Assembly: GCA_002309375.1 (NCBI GenBank)
Contig: DBXK01000012.1
Location: 36,380-43,747 of the forward strand
DNA: 7,368 nt
Origin: Christensenella sp. UBA1214
Lineage (GTDB): Bacteria > Bacillota > Clostridia > Christensenellales > CAG-138
Reading direction: 5' to 3'
Shown piece by piece: positions 4,032 to 7,368 of the stretch. A model generated the notes under the pieces. The model saw only the letters and a program-made list of their open reading frames with translations, made no database searches and was not told the origin of the DNA. Position 1 is the stretch's first letter. Each line of letters opens with the position of its first letter. Made by a program: the position numbers and the translations under genes.

Positions 4032-6104
4032 TTATTCGTCCTCTTCCTCGTCCTTCTTGGCGTTCTCGATGATCTTCTTCGCGATGTTCGCGGGAACGTC
4101 CTCATAGCGGACGAACTCGCTCGTGAAGGAGCCGCGGCCCTGCGTCATGGAGCGCAGATCGGTCGCATAGCGGAACATTTCGGAAAGCGGAGCCTCCGCA
4201 ACGATCATGGTGCCTTCGTCGGTCTGCTCGCTGCCGAGGGTGCGTCCGCGGCGGCCGCTCATGTCGCCCATAACGGCGCCCATGTACTCGTTGGGAACGG
4301 TGATCTTGTACTGATAGATGGGCTCGATCAGAACGGGGGAAGCCTTGACGCAGGCTGCCTTGTAGGAAAGCCTTGCAGCGCTCTTGAACGCAACTTCCTT
4401 GGAGTCGACGGGATGGTACTTGCCATCGTAAAGCGTCGCCTTGATGCCGACCATCGGGTAGCCGGCGAGAACGCCCTTGAGCATTGCCTCGCGCAGACCC
4501 TTTTCAACAGCGGGGATGAATTCCTTCGGAACAACGCCGCCGACGATCGCATTGACGAACTCGAACTCGCCGGTGGGGGAGGGCTCGAAGCGCATCTGGA
4601 CAACGCCGAACTGACCTGCGCCGCCGCTCTGCTTCTTATGCTTACCTTCGGCCTCTGCCATGGCGCGGATGGTCTCACGGTAGGGGATGCGGGGATCCGC
4701 AAGCTGGGCTTCGACCTTGAACTTGTTCTTCAGCTTCGCGCAGATGACGTCGATATGCATCTCGCCGAGACCCTTGATGAGGACGTCGCCGGTTTCGGCG
4801 TTCTTCTCGATCTGCATGGTCGGATCTTCTTCGGTGAGGCGGGTGATGCCCTGGATGACCTTATCCTCTTCACCCTGCTTCTTTGCGCTGACGGCGCGGC
4901 TGATGCAGGGCTGCGGGAAATCGATGGGAGCGAACTTGACGGGCTCGGCGGCGTCGCAGAGGGTGTCGCCGGTGCCGGTGAACTGGAGCTTCGCCATCGC
5001 GCCGATGTCGCCTGCGGCGAGCTTATCGACGGTGATGAGGTTCTTGCCGCGCATCATGTAAACGGTGCCGGATTTTTCGGTCTTCTCAGCGTTCGGGTTA
5101 TAAGCCGCGACGGAAGCGTCGATGGAGCCTGCGAAGACCTTCATGATGGAGATCTTTCCGACGAAGGGGTCTGCAACGGTCTTCATGACCTGAGCGGCGA
5201 ATTTGCCGTCTGCCTTGACTTCAACGGGCTCGCCGGTGCGGGCGTTGACGGCGGGACGTGCCTTGGCCTTATCGGCAGCGGGCAGGTACTTCACGATCTC
5301 GTTCATGAGGGTGAAGACGCCGACGTTCGGAAGCGCGGAAACGCAGAGGACGGGGGTCACGCTGCCGTCGGCGATGCCGATGCCGAGGCCGCGGATGATC
5401 TCTTCCTGGCTGAGCTCCATCGTGTCGAGGTAGGTCATCATGAGCTCCTCGTCGTCGGAAGCGGCGGCTTCCATCAGAGCTTCGCGAAGCTCCTGAGCGC
5501 GGTCGGCGAGATTGGCGGGAACGTCGATATCCTTCTCGCCCTTGCCGTCGAATTTCTTCGCGGTCATGGTGGTGAGGTCGACATAGCCGATGTAAGCGCC
5601 TTTATCCATGATGGGAAGCTGGATCGGGACGCAGTTGGTGCCGAATTTATCGTGGAGGGCCGCAACGGTCTTGTCGAAGTTCGCGTTCTCGCGGTCCATA
5701 TTGTTGATGACGATCATGTGGGGCATCTTCGCCTTCTTGCACATGGTCATCGCCTTCTCGGTGCCGACGACGGGGCCGGAGACCGCGCTGCAGAGGATCA
5801 GTGCGGAATCGGCAAGCGCCATCGCCTCATAGACTTCGCCGTAAAAATCGAAGAAGCCGGGAGCGTCGATCAGGTTGACCTTGGTCCCGTTCCACTCGAA
5901 GGGAGCGACAGCGGTGCTGATGGAGATGTGGCGCTTGGTCTCCTCGGGGTCGTAGTCGGAAACGGTGGAGCCGTCGTCGACCTTGCCCATGCGGTCGAGA
6001 AGCCCTGCGTTAAAGAGCATAGCCTCTGTTAAAGTGGTCTTGCCTTCGCCGCCGTGGCCGAGGATGGCAACGTTGCGGATGCTGTCTGCGGTGTAAATCT
6101 TCAT
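4032..6104 (-). CDS. fusA2: Elongation factor G paralogue, FusA2/EF-G-2 type, with altered GTPase motifs
   Basis: The 690-residue product has full EF-G architecture: GTPase domain about 1-280 with G' insert, domain II about 300-390, III about 395-470, IV about 471-590 (HKKQSGGAGQFG at 489-500, HPVDS at 564-568), V from about 593, and an acidic tail KKDEEEDE. It resembles Thermus thermophilus EF-G-2 and mycobacterial FusA2 rather than canonical EF-G. P-loop is GHGGEGKTT (16-24), switch I ends RHISI (58-62) instead of RGITI, switch II is DAPGFFDF (80-87) with Phe84 where canonical EF-G has the catalytic His, and the guanine motif is NNMD (134-137) instead of NKMD. Canonical EF-G function is therefore unlikely to be its main role; a non-hydrolysing or slow ribosome factor is possible. 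ATG 6104-6102 is preceded by AGAGGGGAT about ten bases away. It is a monocistronic unit with its own promoter and terminator. Confidence 0.93.
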   Translation of the reverse strand: MKIYTADSIRNVAILGHGGEGKTTLTEAMLFNAGLLDRMGKVDDGSTVSDYDPEETKRHISISTAVAPFEWNGTKVNLIDAPGFFDFYGEVYEAMALADSALILCSAVSGPVVGTEKAMTMCKKAKMPHMIVINNMDRENANFDKTVAALHDKFGTNCVPIQLPIMDKGAYIGYVDLTTMTAKKFDGKGEKDIDVPANLADRAQELREALMEAAASDDEELMMTYLDTMELSQEEIIRGLGIGIADGSVTPVLCVSALPNVGVFTLMNEIVKYLPAADKAKARPAVNARTGEPVEVKADGKFAAQVMKTVADPFVGKISIMKVFAGSIDASVAAYNPNAEKTEKSGTVYMMRGKNLITVDKLAAGDIGAMAKLQFTGTGDTLCDAAEPVKFAPIDFPQPCISRAVSAKKQGEEDKVIQGITRLTEEDPTMQIEKNAETGDVLIKGLGEMHIDVICAKLKNKFKVEAQLADPRIPYRETIRAMAEAEGKHKKQSGGAGQFGVVQMRFEPSPTGEFEFVNAIVGGVVPKEFIPAVEKGLREAMLKGVLAGYPMVGIKATLYDGKYHPVDSKEVAFKSAARLSYKAACVKASPVLIEPIYQYKITVPNEYMGAVMGDMSGRRGRTLGSEQTDEGTMIVAEAPLSEMFRYATDLRSMTQGRGSFTSEFVRYEDVPANIAKKIIENAKKDEEEDE

Positions 6105-6150
6105 ATTTCGGTTTATCCCCTCTCGTGGTAATAAAATAATATCAATTCCA

Positions 6151-6168
6151 TGCGCGCAAACTCGCGCA
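6151..6168 (-). other. Small perfect hairpin in the 5' leader of the EF-G paralogue
   Basis: TGCGCG (6151-6156) and CGCGCA (6163-6168) form a six-pair GC-rich inverted repeat around a six-base loop. It begins roughly five bases after the predicted transcription start and ends about 46 bases before the start codon. It could be a 5'-end stabilising stem-loop or an operator for a small dimeric regulator. No T-run follows, so it is not a terminator. Confidence 0.45.
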
Positions 6169-6179
6169 CACTACCCATC

Positions 6180-6208
6180 ATTTTAACATAAATCCGGCCG
6201 AAAGGCAA
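6180..6208 (-). promoter_or_regulatory. Sigma-A-type promoter of the EF-G paralogue
   Basis: On the minus strand TTGCCT (6208-6203) and TAAAAT (6185-6180) are separated by exactly 17 bases, and the -10 is preceded by TG-T, making an extended -10. Matches to consensus are 4 of 6 and 5 of 6. It lies downstream of the valS terminator and predicts a leader of roughly 70 bases before the ATG, so the EF-G paralogue is transcribed independently of valS. Confidence 0.75.
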
Positions 6209-6253
6209 TACCGGAATCGGGAAATTCAGCGCGATTTTCAATATATTTGTTTG

Positions 6254-6292
6254 AAAAAGAACGGCGCAAAACGGATCGACCGCTTTGCGCCG
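6254..6292 (-). terminator. Intrinsic terminator of valS
   Basis: CGGCGCAAA (6262-6270) pairs perfectly with TTTGCGCCG (6284-6292), with an additional inner CGG/CCG stem (6272-6274 with 6280-6282) closing a five-base loop after one A-C mismatch. On the minus strand it is followed by TTCTTTTTC, a typical U-tract. It starts 30 bases after the valS stop, consistent with its being the end of that transcript. Confidence 0.9.
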
Positions 6293-6322
6293 CATTTACG
6301 GTTATTTGGGTTTGAATGGAGC

Positions 6323-7368
6323 TTACGCCTTCATGTCCCGGATCCTCGCATCGAGCTTTTCGAGCATCTCGCGGGCGTTGGCGAGCTTCGCGCGCTCCTC
6401 CTCAACGACCTTTTCGGGCGCCTTCGCCATGAAGCCCTGGTTATTGAGCTTCCCGTTCGCGCGGGCGACCTCGCCCTCCCAGCGCTTGCGCTCCTTTTCG
6501 AGGCGCTCGAGCTCCTTCGCAACGTCGATCAGCTCGTTCATCGGGATGCAGGCTTCGCCGATCTTCGAAACGACGGATACTGCGTTCCTGTCGATGCCCT
6601 CGCGGCTGAAGCAGACGTCGACCGTGCTCGCGCCGGCGAGCTTGTTGAGGTAAGGCGCGGCCTCGCGGCAGACGGCCTCGTTCTCCGGCGTTGTCACAAC
6701 GAAGGTGTGTGCGCGGCGGGACGGGGGAACGTTCATCTCCGCGCGGATATTGCGGATCTGGCGCACCATGTCCATCAGCGAATCCATCGCGTCGGCCTCC
6801 TCCGGGAAGTTATACTTCTCGTCGACCTTCGGCCAGGCGGAGAGCATGATCGTTTTGTCGCTTCCGGGCAGGCGGGTGTAGATATCCTCCGTGATGAACG
6901 GCATGAACGGGTGCAGCAGCTTCAGGCTGCGGCTGAGCACGTGCACGAGCACGGAGCGGACATGCGCCTTCGCCTTTTCGTCGTCGCCGTAGAGGCGGGG
7001 CTTGGACATTTCGACGTACCAATCGCAGAACTCGGTCCAGATGAAGCTGTAAACGCGGTCCACGGCAAGGTTGAGGTCGTAGGAATCGAGGTTCGCCGTC
7101 ACGTCGCGGATCACGTCGTTGAGGCGCTGCAGGATCCATTTATCGGCGATATCGAGCATGCTGTCGTCGATCGGACGGAGCTCCTCATCGCCGAGGTTCA
7201 TCATCACGAAGCGGGAGGCGTTATAGACCTTGTTGCAGAAATTCCTTGCGGCTTCGACCTTTTTCGGGATGTAGCGCAGGTCGGTGCCGGCGGAGGTGCC
7301 GCTCGTGAGGCTGAAGCGCAGCGAGTCGGCGCCGTATTCCTTGATGACCTCGAGCGGGTCGATGCCGT
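6323..7368 (-). CDS. valS: Valyl-tRNA synthetase, C-terminal part (5' end outside window)
   Basis: ValRS charges tRNA-Val with valine in the cytoplasm. The visible 347 residues are the C-terminal part of a protein usually near 880. The frame enters from the right edge as GIDPLEVIKEYGADSLRFSL, the segment that immediately follows the KMSKS loop in class Ia synthetases, so the catalytic core lies just outside. Then come EAARNFCNKVYNASRFV, the anticodon-binding helical domain (DKWILQRLNDVI, FIWTEFCDWYVEMSKPRLY, LHPFMPFITEDIY), and the C-terminal coiled coil of about 65 residues rich in Glu, Lys and Arg, including KLNNQGFMAKAPEKVVEEER, a ValRS hallmark that contacts the tRNA. The stop is TAA, followed by an intrinsic terminator. 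Any T-box or promoter would lie to the right of the window. Nothing in the visible part looks degenerate. Confidence 0.97.
   Translation of the reverse strand, partial: GIDPLEVIKEYGADSLRFSLTSGTSAGTDLRYIPKKVEAARNFCNKVYNASRFVMMNLGDEELRPIDDSMLDIADKWILQRLNDVIRDVTANLDSYDLNLAVDRVYSFIWTEFCDWYVEMSKPRLYGDDEKAKAHVRSVLVHVLSRSLKLLHPFMPFITEDIYTRLPGSDKTIMLSAWPKVDEKYNFPEEADAMDSLMDMVRQIRNIRAEMNVPPSRRAHTFVVTTPENEAVCREAAPYLNKLAGASTVDVCFSREGIDRNAVSVVSKIGEACIPMNELIDVAKELERLEKERKRWEGEVARANGKLNNQGFMAKAPEKVVEEERAKLANAREMLEKLDARIRDMKA

Noticed and set aside
2915..4105. A 396-codon open frame on the minus strand across the BI-1 gene and terminator
   Set aside because: Low-complexity Arg/Asp/His/Glu-rich product, it runs through a strong bidirectional terminator and into the 3' end of the EF-G paralogue; it is a shadow frame.
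4413..6032. A 539-codon open frame on the plus strand, fully antisense to the EF-G paralogue
   Set aside because: It is rich in Asp, Gly, Ala, His and Leu with no recognisable domain, and mirrors the codon bias of the strongly supported EF-G gene on the other strand. It is an antisense shadow of a GC-rich gene.
6113..6151. A 12-codon upstream frame (MELILFYYHERG) in the EF-G paralogue leader
   Set aside because: Its ATG lies at the leader hairpin with no ribosome binding site, and its end is simply the Shine-Dalgarno sequence of the main gene. Nothing supports a leader peptide.
6113..6295. A 60-codon minus-strand frame between valS and the EF-G paralogue
   Set aside because: It starts inside the valS terminator stem and spans the EF-G promoter, so no single transcript would carry it; there is no ribosome binding site or similarity.
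1..7368. Search for tRNA genes, CRISPR repeats, insertion sequences, toxin-antitoxin pairs or defence genes
   Set aside because: None seen. All coding space is taken by recognisable housekeeping, translation or sporulation genes, and no terminal inverted repeats or regularly spaced repeats were found by eye.

Overview
The window looks like ordinary chromosomal core sequence from a high-GC (roughly 60% by eye) spore-forming Firmicute of the class Clostridia. The taxonomic call rests on a clear SpoIIID, a Clostridia-style t6A/ct6A gene set, short operons with 1-4 base overlaps and strong GGAGG-type ribosome binding sites. There is no tRNA, rRNA, CRISPR array, insertion sequence, phage gene or attachment site that I can support, and no gene-free stretch longer than about 220 bases.

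Layout from left to right. (1) A plus-strand operon entering from the left edge: the C-terminal part of tgt (queuosine pathway), then tsaE and tsaB (t6A pathway), each overlapping its predecessor. (2) spoIIID on the minus strand, abutting tsaB stop codon to stop codon and starting at TTG. (3) A 149-base divergent intergenic region holding a likely extended -10 promoter for the next operon and a hairpin that reads as a minus-strand terminator. (4) A plus-strand operon of tcdA (ct6A dehydratase), a MmcQ/YjbR-family gene and a Bax inhibitor-1-like membrane protein with an N-terminal zinc ribbon, closed by a strong bidirectional terminator. (5) A minus-strand EF-G paralogue of the FusA2/EF-G-2 type with its own good promoter. 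(6) The C-terminal third of valS on the minus strand, running off the right edge and ended by an intrinsic terminator.

The common theme is translation: three tRNA anticodon-loop modification pathways (Q34, t6A37, ct6A37), a translational GTPase paralogue and a tRNA synthetase, with one mother-cell sporulation regulator placed between the t6A genes and the ct6A gene. I see no previously undescribed multi-gene system. The points most worth a second look are the altered GTPase motifs in the EF-G paralogue (catalytic His replaced by Phe, NKxD reading NNMD), the unusual location of spoIIID with no terminator between it and tsaB, and the minus-strand terminator-like hairpins in non-coding positions.
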